Source: Candidatus Blautia excrementipullorum (GTDB taxonomy: Bacteria > Bacillota > Clostridia > Lachnospirales > Lachnospiraceae). Taken from it: a stretch of 64,000 nucleotides of DNA. This document shows positions 17,242 through 25,313 of the stretch, piece after piece. The notes beneath the pieces are model-generated. The model was not told the DNA's origin. It saw nothing but the letters and a program-made list of their open reading frames with translations, and ran no database searches. Position numbers and translations under genes: made by a program. Position 1 is the first letter of the stretch. Each line of letters begins with the position of its first letter. The DNA is taken from assembly GCA_019118645.1 (NCBI GenBank), contig DWYN01000087.1:1-64000 (forward strand), given 5' to 3'.

Positions 17242-18456
17242 GTGAAGGAAGATATTTTGTGTCAGGGATATCAGAGAAAAGACGGATCTAAGGGAATCCG
17301 GAACAAAGTTCTGATTGTATTTACAGTAGAATGCAGTAAACATGTATGCCGGAAAATCGCAGAGCATTTTCAGGATCTCGGAGAGGATGTGGAAACAATA
17401 GGATCCCACTCCTGCCTCCATAATCAGGTGAATATTCGGAGACTTTTGAAATATTGTACCCACCCTAATGTAGGAGGAGTGCTGGCAGTAGGCCATGGCT
17501 GTGAATATACTTATCCGTCCATGCTTGCGAAGGCGGCAGAGAATACCGGAAGAGAGGCCGACTGGTTTTATCAGCAGGAAGCGGGAGGAACTGAAAAAAG
17601 TATTTCCAAAGGAATTTCCACAGTACAGAAGATGCTGGAAAAACTGAAAAAGGTTCCAAGGGTTCCTATGTATATCAGTGATCTTGTAATAGGAGGGGAA
17701 TGCGGAGGGTCTGATTTTACCTCAGGACTGGCCGGAAATGCGCTGGTGGGAAGCGTGTTTGATTATGTCATAGATCAGGGAGGAACAGCGGTATTTGAAG
17801 AGCTGAGCGAGGGAATCGGCCTGAGAGACTATCTTGTAGGACGCGGAGCAGACAAAAAGGTAAAAGAGGACATTGCAAACGCCTATGATAAGACAGTGGA
17901 TTTCTGCTCTGCTTACGGACAGTTTTCTATTGCACCGGGAAATATGGACGGAGGGCTGACAACCATAGAGGAGAAAAGTATGGGAGCTATGGTGAAAAGC
18001 GGAAGACGGCCCATTCAGAATGTGCTGAAAATTGCGCAGACGCCGGTGCGCAAAGGACTTCATCTCCTTGATGTAATTCCGGACGAAAAACTTGAGCCCG
18101 CTCATTTTATTGCGGCGGATCCCTCGGATATGCTTGATCTCATAGCGGCGGGATGTCATCTTGTTTTTCTGGTGACAGGCAGAGGTCATGTGGTGGGAAC
18201 TCCTGTAAGTCCGGTCATTAAAGTTACCGGAAATCCGAGAACATATGAGAAGATGTCAGATGATATTGATTTTTGTGCTGCAGGGCTTCTTGACGGCACT
18301 GAAAAAATGTCCGATATGACACAGCGTATGGTAAGGCTGCTTACAGAGGTATGCAGAGGAAAGCTGAGCAGCGCGGAAAAAATGGGCCATAGAGAAGGGA
18401 TTCTGTATTTCAATTTTCAGGATCCGGTCCGTGTTCCGAAATGCTGGAAGTTTTAA
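17242..18456 (+). CDS. UxaA family large subunit (sugar-acid dehydratase)
   Basis: 404 residues from a GTG start with AGGAGGGAAAAGG upstream. It matches the catalytic C-terminal part of UxaA/GarD dehydratases: GYQRKDGSKGIRNKVLI, HSCLHN, GHGCEYT, and GGECGGSDFTSGLAGN. The Cys/His residues in HSC, GHGCE and GGECGGSD are the family's likely iron ligands. With the SAF subunit it should eliminate water from a C5/C6 sugar acid (or sulfite from a sulfonate in the SuyB branch). The adjacent DapA-family aldolase favours the sugar-acid reading. Confidence 0.87.
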   Translation: MKEDILCQGYQRKDGSKGIRNKVLIVFTVECSKHVCRKIAEHFQDLGEDVETIGSHSCLHNQVNIRRLLKYCTHPNVGGVLAVGHGCEYTYPSMLAKAAENTGREADWFYQQEAGGTEKSISKGISTVQKMLEKLKKVPRVPMYISDLVIGGECGGSDFTSGLAGNALVGSVFDYVIDQGGTAVFEELSEGIGLRDYLVGRGADKKVKEDIANAYDKTVDFCSAYGQFSIAPGNMDGGLTTIEEKSMGAMVKSGRRPIQNVLKIAQTPVRKGLHLLDVIPDEKLEPAHFIAADPSDMLDLIAAGCHLVFLVTGRGHVVGTPVSPVIKVTGNPRTYEKMSDDIDFCAAGLLDGTEKMSDMTQRMVRLLTEVCRGKLSSAEKMGHREGILYFNFQDPVRVPKCWKF

Positions 18457-18470
18457 AGTGGAGAAAGAAA

Positions 18471-19370
18471 ATGAAAAAAGAAAAGCTGAAGGGAATTATC
18501 CCTCCCTTAGTAACACCTCTTGACAGGGAGGGAAAGATAGATGAACAATCTTTGGGAAAACTTATCCGTTTCTGTATTAACGGCGGCGTGTCGGGAATTT
18601 TTATACTTGGTTCCTGCGGAGAGGGCTCTTCCCTGACTGCTGTGCAGAAAAGAGCGGCAGTCAGCGCCGCGCTGAAAGCGGCCGGGGGAGAGGTTCCGGT
18701 TTTAGTGGGAGTCCTGGAAACTTCCACAGAAAAGATACTTGAGGAAATAAAAACATATGAGAAAGAAGGAGCAGAATATTTTGTTTCGGCAGTGCCTTAC
18801 TATCTTTCTCCGCAGAACCAGGAGGATATTCTGAGGCATTACCGCTTTCTGGCTGAACATACGGAAGGAAAACTGATTGCCTATAATATTCCGCCCTATG
18901 TGCATTGTGACATACTGCCGGAGACAATGAAAAAAATTCTAGAAATACCGGAAGTAATTGCTGTCAAGGACAGCACAGGGGACTGGAGCCTGTGCCAGAA
19001 AGCCCTGTTTTTGAATCATGGAGGAATTCTCAGCGGGAATGAGGAGCTGTGCGGGGCGGCCATGGCGTTTGGGGCAGAGGGCAGCGTTCCCTGCCTTGCC
19101 AATGCTTATCCGGAGTTTTATTCAAAAATGTACAGATACGCACAGGAAAAAAATATAGAAAAGGTAATAGAATGCCAGAAAGCAATTATTAAAATGAAAA
19201 GAGTGCTTGATTTTTCCAGAAATTGGATTTCCTCGGTAAAGTATCTCTGTGCAAGAAAAGGACTGATTCAGCCGTATACTTCATATGGAATTTCCCCGTT
19301 AAATAAGGCTGAAATAGAGAAAACAGAACAATATCTGAAGGAAAACGAAAAATTATTTATAGGAAAATAG
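18471..19370 (+). CDS. DapA-family aldolase (2-keto-3-deoxy sugar acid type)
   Basis: Class I pyruvate-dependent aldolase of the DHDPS/NAL family, 299 residues from the ATG at 18471 (GGAGAAAG upstream; the track start at 18441 overlaps the previous gene). It has the GSCGEGSSL loop, the catalytic Tyr in IAYNIPPYVH and the Schiff-base Lys in VIAVKDSTGDWS. Next to a sugar-acid dehydratase, cleavage of a 2-keto-3-deoxy acid to pyruvate and an aldehyde is more likely than lysine biosynthesis. No dap genes are nearby. Confidence 0.87.
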   Translation: MKKEKLKGIIPPLVTPLDREGKIDEQSLGKLIRFCINGGVSGIFILGSCGEGSSLTAVQKRAAVSAALKAAGGEVPVLVGVLETSTEKILEEIKTYEKEGAEYFVSAVPYYLSPQNQEDILRHYRFLAEHTEGKLIAYNIPPYVHCDILPETMKKILEIPEVIAVKDSTGDWSLCQKALFLNHGGILSGNEELCGAAMAFGAEGSVPCLANAYPEFYSKMYRYAQEKNIEKVIECQKAIIKMKRVLDFSRNWISSVKYLCARKGLIQPYTSYGISPLNKAEIEKTEQYLKENEKLFIGK

Positions 19371-19477
19371 GCGAAGAGAGCTGAGGACAAAGATTGCTGT
19401 GATTCCTGCGCGGCAATCTTTACGCGTATAATAAAGATTGAAATAGTATAGCAAAATGTGCAAATAATTCCAATTGC

Positions 19478-19487
19478 AAAACGTTTT
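19478..19487. promoter_or_regulatory. AAAACGTTTT palindrome, site 1
   Basis: Perfect palindrome in context GCAAAACGTTTTAC, farthest upstream of four AAACGTTT-core sites before the pentose operon. LacI-family operator form. It is one base off the cre spacing, so a CcpA site is less likely. Confidence 0.65.
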
Positions 19488-19550
19488 ACAACAATTATTT
19501 TGCAGTAAAATAGTATGAAAATATAAAAAGTGCACAAAATTAAGAATGAA

Positions 19551-19558
19551 AAACGTTT
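19551..19558. promoter_or_regulatory. AAACGTTT palindrome, site 2
   Basis: Context GAAAAACGTTTGA, 72 bp from site 1 and 51 bp from site 3 (centre to centre). These distances are near whole helical turns, which would permit looping. Confidence 0.6.
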
Positions 19559-19595
19559 GAAAATGCACAAAAAATATTTTTTTGTGAATTTTACA

Positions 19596-19624
19596 TTGAC
19601 AAAACGTTTTTCTAGAAGTATGAT
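19596..19624 (+). promoter_or_regulatory. Operator-containing sigma-A promoter of the pentose operon
   Basis: Consensus TTGACA (19596-19601), 17-bp spacer, TATGAT (19619-19624). AAAACGTTTT at 19601-19610 overlaps the last base of the -35 box and fills the spacer, so a bound repressor would exclude polymerase. The predicted leader is about 135 nt and includes operator site 4. Confidence 0.8.
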
Positions 19625-19727
19625 ATAAACACATTAAACAAGAGACAGGACGAAAGAAAAATTCACATAGTAAAATTGCACAAATTTGGATGGCAGAAAT
19701 TGTGAATTTATTTTTTTCAAAAACAGA

Positions 19728-19737
19728 AAAACGTTTT
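19728..19737. promoter_or_regulatory. AAAACGTTTT palindrome, site 4
   Basis: Context GAAAAACGTTTTACC, in the transcribed leader 28 bp before the first ATG and 127 bp from the promoter site. TGCACAAA-type repeats also recur between 19450 and 19690 and may be a second element. Confidence 0.6.
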
Positions 19738-19764
19738 ACCAAAAAAGAGCAAGGGAGGTAAATT

Positions 19765-20979
19765 ATGGAAGATCAGAAGAGAATGGCGGAGCAGGCCCTG
19801 GAACAGGGCGGCGGTATCTTGAGACTTACACCTACATGGGTTCCGAGATCCTTCTGCAGACCAGGTAAACGTATTAAACTGCATCCGGATGACTATTTTG
19901 TTTTAGGTCAGCGCGGCGGGATTGATGAGAGATGGTTCTCGTCCACAACATGGGCGGAAAACGGACCGGGAACGCCGGAGGATGAAGGCCTGAGTTATGT
20001 GGCTCTGGACGAAGAAGGAAAAGAGAAAATTCTTCTTCGAGATGTAGTGGACCTTATGGGATCTGAGGTAATCGGTGATTCTCTTTGGAACAAGTACCAT
20101 CGCTGGCCGATGTTTTCAAAATTCTTTGATAATGCCGGTCCCCTCCCGCATCATATCCACCACAGACAGGAGCATGCAGCCAGGATCGGAGCTTCCGGGA
20201 AACCGGAAATGTATTTCTTCCCGGCACAGATGAACAACCATGGAGGAGAATTTCCATTTACATTTTTCGGATTTAATCCTGAGACTACCAAGGAAGAGGT
20301 TCTGGAAGCCCTGAAGAACTTTACAAAGGGCGACAACAAAATTTTATCTCTTTCCATGGCATACAAGCTGGATCTGGATACAGGATGGGATGTGCCTCCG
20401 GGAGTAATGCATGCACCGGGAAGTCTCTGTACATATGAACCGCAGTTTGCTTCCGATGTCTATGCAATGTATCAGTCAGTTCTGATGAACGGACAGATTG
20501 TAGGAGAAGACCTTCTCTGGAAAAACACTCCTGAGGAAGAAATCGGAAATTACGAATATCTTCTCGATGTGATCGACTGGGAACGCAATGTGGATCCTGA
20601 GTTCCATAAGAACCGCTTTATGAAGCCGATTCCTGTAAGACCGGAAGAGGAAATGAAAGCGGATGGATATATGGAAGAGTGGATCTGCTATAAATGCGAA
20701 ACAGTCTGTGCAAAGAGGCTTACAATTCTTCCGGGACATACGGTGACTATCAAAGACAGCGCTCCTTACGGTCTGATCTGTCTGGAAGGCCACGGTACCT
20801 TCGGCAAATGGGAAATCGAATCCCCGGCGCTGATCCGTTACGGAGAGCTGACACACGATGAGTATTTTGTCACTGAGAAAGCGGCAAAGGAGGGTGTGGT
20901 TATCACAAACCCGTCTCTTACAGACCCGATTGTAATTCTGAAACATTTCTCAGAAAACCCGGATCTTGTAATAAAATAA
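19765..20979 (+). CDS. PMI-like cupin, paralogue 1 (candidate sugar isomerase)
   Basis: 404 residues, related to type I mannose-6-phosphate isomerases and to the gene at 26407. Two cupin barrels: KLHPDDYFVLGQ, then the metal-site segment HHIHHRQEHAA with KPEMYFF, and WDVPPGVMHAPGS. The second half has a jelly roll with LPGHTVTIKDSAPYGL. His and Glu in HIHHRQE, the Glu of KPEM and the His of MHAPG are the expected metal ligands. It is the first gene after the operator cluster, with AAGGGAGG upstream. The operon lacks AraA/RhaA/FucI/XylA-type isomerases, so it is a candidate for aldose-ketose isomerisation of the imported sugar. Substrate unknown; epimerase or sensor roles not excluded. Confidence 0.7.
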   Translation: MEDQKRMAEQALEQGGGILRLTPTWVPRSFCRPGKRIKLHPDDYFVLGQRGGIDERWFSSTTWAENGPGTPEDEGLSYVALDEEGKEKILLRDVVDLMGSEVIGDSLWNKYHRWPMFSKFFDNAGPLPHHIHHRQEHAARIGASGKPEMYFFPAQMNNHGGEFPFTFFGFNPETTKEEVLEALKNFTKGDNKILSLSMAYKLDLDTGWDVPPGVMHAPGSLCTYEPQFASDVYAMYQSVLMNGQIVGEDLLWKNTPEEEIGNYEYLLDVIDWERNVDPEFHKNRFMKPIPVRPEEEMKADGYMEEWICYKCETVCAKRLTILPGHTVTIKDSAPYGLICLEGHGTFGKWEIESPALIRYGELTHDEYFVTEKAAKEGVVITNPSLTDPIVILKHFSENPDLVIK

Positions 20980-21003
20980 ATTTTTAAAAGGAGGAGAGGA
21001 ATC

Positions 21004-22512
21004 TTGGCAGGCAAATATATACTGGAAGCCAAAGGGATTGACAAATCTTTCTCCGGAGTAACTGTTCTTAAAGGAGCGGAGCTGTGTATTGAACCTGGAG
21101 AGCTTCATGCGCTTATGGGTGAAAACGGTGCAGGAAAATCCACTCTGATGAAGATTATCATGGGGATTTATACCAAGGACGCTGGAAAGGTTATTCTGGA
21201 AGGACAGGAAGTGAACTTCAAATCTGCCAGAGAGGCGTTGGACGCGGGAATTTCCATGATCCATCAGGAACTGAGCCCTATTCCGGAAATGACAGTTGCT
21301 GAGAATGTATTTCTTGGCAGGGAGCAGAAAAAAATAAAAGGTCTTCCTTTTGTTGATAAGAAGGAACTGAACCGGAAAACACAGGAGCTCCTGGAAGAAT
21401 ATGACTTAAGTGAATACATTAAACCGAACATGAAAATGAAGGATCTGAACATTGCTCAGATTCAGATGATGGAGATTATTAAGGCGGTATCCTATAACTC
21501 AAAAGTCATTATCATGGATGAGCCTACTTCATCTCTTTCAGAAAAAGAGACAGAAACCCTATTCCGCATCATTGCCAATCTGAAAGAGAAAAAGGTTGGT
21601 ATCATTTACATCTCCCACCGTATGGAGGAAGTGTTTGAGCTGGCAGACAGAGTTTCCGTGCTTCGTGACGGACAGTTTATCGGCTGTGTGAAGGTTGCCG
21701 ATGCGTCCAGAGAACAGCTGATCAACATGATGGTCGGACGTGAACTGGAAGGCGGTTATCCGAGTAATACGGCCGAGAAGGGCGAAGTTGTTCTGGAACT
21801 TAAGAATTTCACCAGAAAGGGCGTCTTTAAGAATGTAAATCTTCAGGTTCACGCCGGAGAAATCCTTGGTATGGCCGGACTGGTAGGAGCCGGACGAAGC
21901 GAGGTAATGAGAGCACTGGTGGGCTACGATAAACTTGATTCCGGAGAAATTATTCTGGAAGGCAAGAAGATCGAGATCAAGCATCCCAAGGATGCCATCA
22001 AGCATCATATTATCATGGCTTCTGAGGACAGAAAACAGCTTGGCCTGGTACTCTGCAGAAACATCAAAGAAAATGTTTCGCTTCAGAATTTTGACAAGAT
22101 GTCAACCGGAAGCTTTATTAACAAAGTAAAAGAGATTCAGCTTGCGAAGCAGTACACAGAAGAGATGTCCACAAAGATGAATGGCATCGGGGATCTGGTA
22201 TCCAGTCTTTCCGGTGGTAACCAGCAGAAGGTGGTACTTGCAAAATGTCTGATGTCTGACCCGAAGGTGCTGATCATGGATGAGCCTACCAGAGGTATCG
22301 ACGTAGGAGCAAAAGCAACGATCTATAATATCATGATTAACCTTGCGAAACAGGGTATTGCGATCATTATGATTTCTTCGGAAATGCCGGAACTGATCGG
22401 CATGAGCGACCGGGTGATCGTTATGGCCGAAGGTGAAGTAAAAGGCGAGCTGGTGGGTGAGGAAGCGAAATCCCAGCAGACAATCATGAATCTAGCGTTT
22501 GGAGGAGAATGA
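21004..22512 (+). CDS. Ribose-type sugar ABC ATPase (RbsA/MglA family)
   Basis: 502-residue double ATPase starting at TTG with AAAAGGAGGAGAGG upstream. The first domain has GENGAGKST (about residue 39), the second a degenerate GLVGAGRSEV, and the second signature LSGGNQQKV with DEPTRGIDVGAK. It energises the permease that overlaps its last bases and the binding protein downstream (CUT2-type importer). Expected substrates are monosaccharides such as pentoses or deoxyhexoses. Confidence 0.95.
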   Translation: MAGKYILEAKGIDKSFSGVTVLKGAELCIEPGELHALMGENGAGKSTLMKIIMGIYTKDAGKVILEGQEVNFKSAREALDAGISMIHQELSPIPEMTVAENVFLGREQKKIKGLPFVDKKELNRKTQELLEEYDLSEYIKPNMKMKDLNIAQIQMMEIIKAVSYNSKVIIMDEPTSSLSEKETETLFRIIANLKEKKVGIIYISHRMEEVFELADRVSVLRDGQFIGCVKVADASREQLINMMVGRELEGGYPSNTAEKGEVVLELKNFTRKGVFKNVNLQVHAGEILGMAGLVGAGRSEVMRALVGYDKLDSGEIILEGKKIEIKHPKDAIKHHIIMASEDRKQLGLVLCRNIKENVSLQNFDKMSTGSFINKVKEIQLAKQYTEEMSTKMNGIGDLVSSLSGGNQQKVVLAKCLMSDPKVLIMDEPTRGIDVGAKATIYNIMINLAKQGIAIIMISSEMPELIGMSDRVIVMAEGEVKGELVGEEAKSQQTIMNLAFGGE

Positions 22513-22513
22513 A

Positions 22514-23461
22514 ATGACACAGAAAAAAGACATGGGTAAAATTCTGAGGCAGTTTGGCCTTGTATTTGTAGCCCTTATTATCATTATCTTTATGAGCATT
22601 ACGTCAGACGTATTTCTGACCAGTCAGAATATCATCAATATTCTGAGACAGATTGCAATTAATGGTATTCTGGCAGTTGGTATGACCTTCGTTATCCTGA
22701 CCGGCGGCATTGATCTTTCCGTAGGCTCCGTAGTTGGTATCACAGGTGTTATTGTCGGTTCCTTTCTGCAGAACGGTACAAATTGGGTTCTGGCAAGCCT
22801 TATAGCACTGGTAATTTCCATTATCTGCGGTATCATCAACGGATGGCTGATCGCCTACATCGGATTCCAGCCGTTTATCGCTACACTTTCTACCATGACA
22901 ATCGGAAGAGGTTTCGCGCAGGTTTGGTCCGATGGAAAACCGTACATGATTTCAGACGAATCATTTAAGCAGATTGGACAGGGTTCCTTCCTCGGTATTC
23001 CGATTCCGATTTTTCTGCTGGTAATCTTTTGCGTGATCGGTCTTGTTATCCTGATGATGACTACCTTCGGACGTTATGTATTCGCAATCGGCGGCAACAT
23101 GAGCGCAGCAAAACTTTCCGGTGTCCGCACACAGAGAATTCAGACCATGGTATATGTATTCTCCTCCATCTGTGCATGGATGGCAGGTCTGATTTTGGCA
23201 GCTCGTATCAGTTCCGGACAGCCCAATGCAGGTGAGTCTTACGAAATGGATGCTATCGCAGCTACGGCAATCGGCGGAACAAGTATGAACGGCGGTATCG
23301 GTTCCCTGACAGGAACAATCATCGGTTTCATTATTCTGGGTCTTCTGCAGAACTCCATGAACCTGATGAACATCAACTCTTTCTGGCAGCAGATTGTAAA
23401 AGGTATTCTGATCATTGTGGCAGTATTCCTGGATATGAGAACAAAGGGCAAGAAGAATTAA
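22514..23461 (+). CDS. Ribose-type sugar ABC permease (RbsC family)
   Basis: 315 residues from the ATG at 22514, with GGAGGAG just before it inside the ATPase 3' end; the track start at 22499 would overlap by 14 bp. Eight to ten membrane spans, with the family signature GGIDLSVGSVVGITG and GNMSAAKLSGV, plus ATAIGGTSMNGG near the C terminus. Confidence 0.95.
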   Translation: MTQKKDMGKILRQFGLVFVALIIIIFMSITSDVFLTSQNIINILRQIAINGILAVGMTFVILTGGIDLSVGSVVGITGVIVGSFLQNGTNWVLASLIALVISIICGIINGWLIAYIGFQPFIATLSTMTIGRGFAQVWSDGKPYMISDESFKQIGQGSFLGIPIPIFLLVIFCVIGLVILMMTTFGRYVFAIGGNMSAAKLSGVRTQRIQTMVYVFSSICAWMAGLILAARISSGQPNAGESYEMDAIAATAIGGTSMNGGIGSLTGTIIGFIILGLLQNSMNLMNINSFWQQIVKGILIIVAVFLDMRTKGKKN

Positions 23462-23557
23462 GTCTATAGTTTTTACAAATAGAAAATTTTATAAAGTGAA
23501 ATTTAATATCACTGCGATATTAAAAAATAAAACTCATTTAAGTAAGGAGGAACAAAA

Positions 23558-24730
23558 ATGAAAAAACAGGTTATCGGTACTTTACTGGCAGTATCAATGG
23601 TAGCATCAATGGGAGCTGTAAACACAGTAAGCGTAGCAGCAGAGGACAACTCCGACATCACTATCGGATTTTCTTCCAAGGATAATTCCGATATGTTTGT
23701 TGCAGCTATTGCAGACGCTGCTGAGGCAAGAGCAGAGGAGCTGGGCGTAGAGCTTCTGGTATATGATGCAGGCGGCGATGTAAACAAACAGATCAGCGAC
23801 TGCGAGACTCTTCTGGCCTCTGGCGTAGATGCACTGATCGTTATTCCGCAGAGTGTAGAAGGAAGTGCTCCTGTTGTAGGAATGGCAAATGATGCAGGTG
23901 TTCCGATCGTTGTTGACAATGGAGATATCGCTGATACAAACTATACAGCATTCGTAGGATGCACTGACCAGGAATCCGGAGAGCTTCTCGGAACATGGTT
24001 TATTGAGAAATCCGGCCTTAAGGAAGGCGACAAAGTTGCCATCATTGAGGGACCGATGGGACAGTCCGGACAGGTTGGACGTATGGCAGGATTTGAGGAA
24101 GTCGGACTTCTTGACTACTTTGATGTAGTTGCAACCCAGACTGCAAACTGGAAGAGAGACGAAGCTATGGCTCTTGCAGAAGACTGGATCACCACTTACG
24201 GCGACGAGCTGAAAGCAATCATCTGCGAGAACGATGATATGGGTATGGGCGCTCTGGCAGCAGCACAGGCAGCAGGACGCGACGACATCATCATCGGCGG
24301 CGTTGACGGACTTGAAGATGCAGTTCAAGCAGTTGCAGACGGTACATATGGCGTAAGTATTCTTCAGGACTCTGAGGGACAGGGCTCTGTTGGTGTTGAC
24401 GTAGCTATGCAGATCATCAACGGCGAAGACTATGAAAAAGACACAAGAATCCCATTCCACACCATCGATGCAGACAATGTAGAAGCTTATCTTGAAGGCG
24501 GCTTAGAGGCAATTTCTGATGACGCGGCAGCAGAAGACGCAGCAGCTACAGAAGAAGCAGCAACAGACGATGCGGCAGCAGCAGATGATGCAGCAGCTAC
24601 AGAAGAGACAGCAGACGACGCGGCAGCAGCAGATGACGCAGCAGCAGAAGATGACGCAGCAGCAGAAGAGACAGCAGACGACGCGGCAGCAGAAGACGAT
24701 GCAGCAGCTGAGGAAGAAGCAGCAGAATAA
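23558..24730 (+). CDS. Ribose-type sugar-binding protein with acidic repeat tail
   Basis: 390 residues, periplasmic-binding-protein fold of the RbsB/CUT2 class (ITIGFSSKDNSDMFV, GVDALIVIPQSVEGS, CENDDMGMGALAAAQAAG). A signal peptide ends at about VSVAAE. There is no lipobox Cys, although a Gram-positive binding protein normally needs one for membrane attachment. Residues 321-390 are made only of Ala, Asp, Glu and Thr in repeats such as DDAAAEDDAAAEE. The DNA of the tail is a 3-bp-phased GCA/GAT/GAC/GAA repeat, prone to length change. AAGGAGG precedes the ATG. The role of the tail (linker, wall retention, anti-adhesion) is unknown. Confidence 0.9.
   Translation: MKKQVIGTLLAVSMVASMGAVNTVSVAAEDNSDITIGFSSKDNSDMFVAAIADAAEARAEELGVELLVYDAGGDVNKQISDCETLLASGVDALIVIPQSVEGSAPVVGMANDAGVPIVVDNGDIADTNYTAFVGCTDQESGELLGTWFIEKSGLKEGDKVAIIEGPMGQSGQVGRMAGFEEVGLLDYFDVVATQTANWKRDEAMALAEDWITTYGDELKAIICENDDMGMGALAAAQAAGRDDIIIGGVDGLEDAVQAVADGTYGVSILQDSEGQGSVGVDVAMQIINGEDYEKDTRIPFHTIDADNVEAYLEGGLEAISDDAAAEDAAATEEAATDDAAAADDAAATEETADDAAAADDAAAEDDAAAEETADDAAAEDDAAAEEEAAE
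24518..24727 (+). repeat. In-frame Ala/Asp/Glu low-complexity repeat
   Basis: 70 codons, using GCA/GCG with GAT, GAC, GAA and ACA only, in imperfect units coding DDAAA/EETA. It lies inside the binding-protein gene. The even ORF shadows in other frames (glutamine-rich plus strand, leucine-rich minus strand) arise from it. Confidence 0.85.
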
Positions 24731-24766
24731 TCAATATAGAAAACAGTTTAAGACCTGATTGACAAG

Positions 24767-24823
24767 AGCAAGGCACCGCGGGCAAAGATATACATGATAA
24801 GGACTTTGCTGCGGTGCCTTGCT
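24767..24823 (+). terminator. Long stem-loop after the binding-protein gene
   Basis: AGCAAGGCACCGC pairs exactly with GCGGTGCCTTGCT, and inside it GCAAAG pairs with CTTTGC. The U-tract is weak (CCTTTTACC). It most likely stabilises the upstream transcript and limits readthrough to fucU, as also seen at 15103. Confidence 0.7.
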
Positions 24824-24878
24824 GACCTTTTACCGGCACCTGTGCCGAAATAACAGCAGAACAGAAAGGATTGAAACC

Positions 24879-25307
24879 ATGCTTAGAAATATACCGAAAA
24901 TTCTTCCTCCTGAACTGGTAAAAACCATGATGGAGATGGGCCATTCCGACGTACTTATTATTGCGGATGCCAATTTCCCGGGAACAGCACATGCAAAAAA
25001 AATCATCCGTATGGACGGAATTATGATTCCGGAGCTTCTGGAGGCAATACTGCAGCTGTTTCCTCTGGATAATTTTATTGACAATCCGGTTCGGCTGATG
25101 AGAAACCTTCCGACAGAACCGGTTCCGGAAATCTGGGATACTTACAGAGAACTTCTGAACAAATATGACAAAGATGACGCATTCCATGAGTTTGACTTTA
25201 TTGACCGCCTTCCCTTCTATGAAGTGGCGGAGAAAGCTTATGTAATCGTGCAGACTGGCGACGAATCCCGCTATGGAAATATCATTCTGCAGAAAGGAAT
25301 ATGCTGA
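24879..25307 (+). CDS. fucU: FucU/RbsD-family mutarotase
   Basis: 142 residues from ATG 24879 (AGAAAGGA upstream; the track start at 24819 lies inside the hairpin). The signature MGHSDVLIIADANFPG with its His is typical of FucU, which interconverts anomers of fucose and related sugars including ribose. It ends with EKAYVIVQTGDESRYGNIILQKG. It presumably supplies the right anomer of the imported sugar to the cupin isomerases. Confidence 0.9.
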   Translation: MLRNIPKILPPELVKTMMEMGHSDVLIIADANFPGTAHAKKIIRMDGIMIPELLEAILQLFPLDNFIDNPVRLMRNLPTEPVPEIWDTYRELLNKYDKDDAFHEFDFIDRLPFYEVAEKAYVIVQTGDESRYGNIILQKGIC

Positions 25308-25313
25308 GACTTT

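Noticed and set aside
19476-19740. CcpA cre sites
   Set aside because: Around the central CG the TG/CA ends are one base too far out for the cre consensus, so a distinct LacI-family operator is preferred.
19353-19742. Minus-strand ORFs across the operator region
   Set aside because: Phe/Ile-rich sequence from AT-rich DNA with promoters and palindromes; no coding signature.
23462-23557. Separate promoter for the sugar-binding protein gene
   Set aside because: The 96-bp gap is AT-rich but no -35/-10 pair with acceptable spacing was found.
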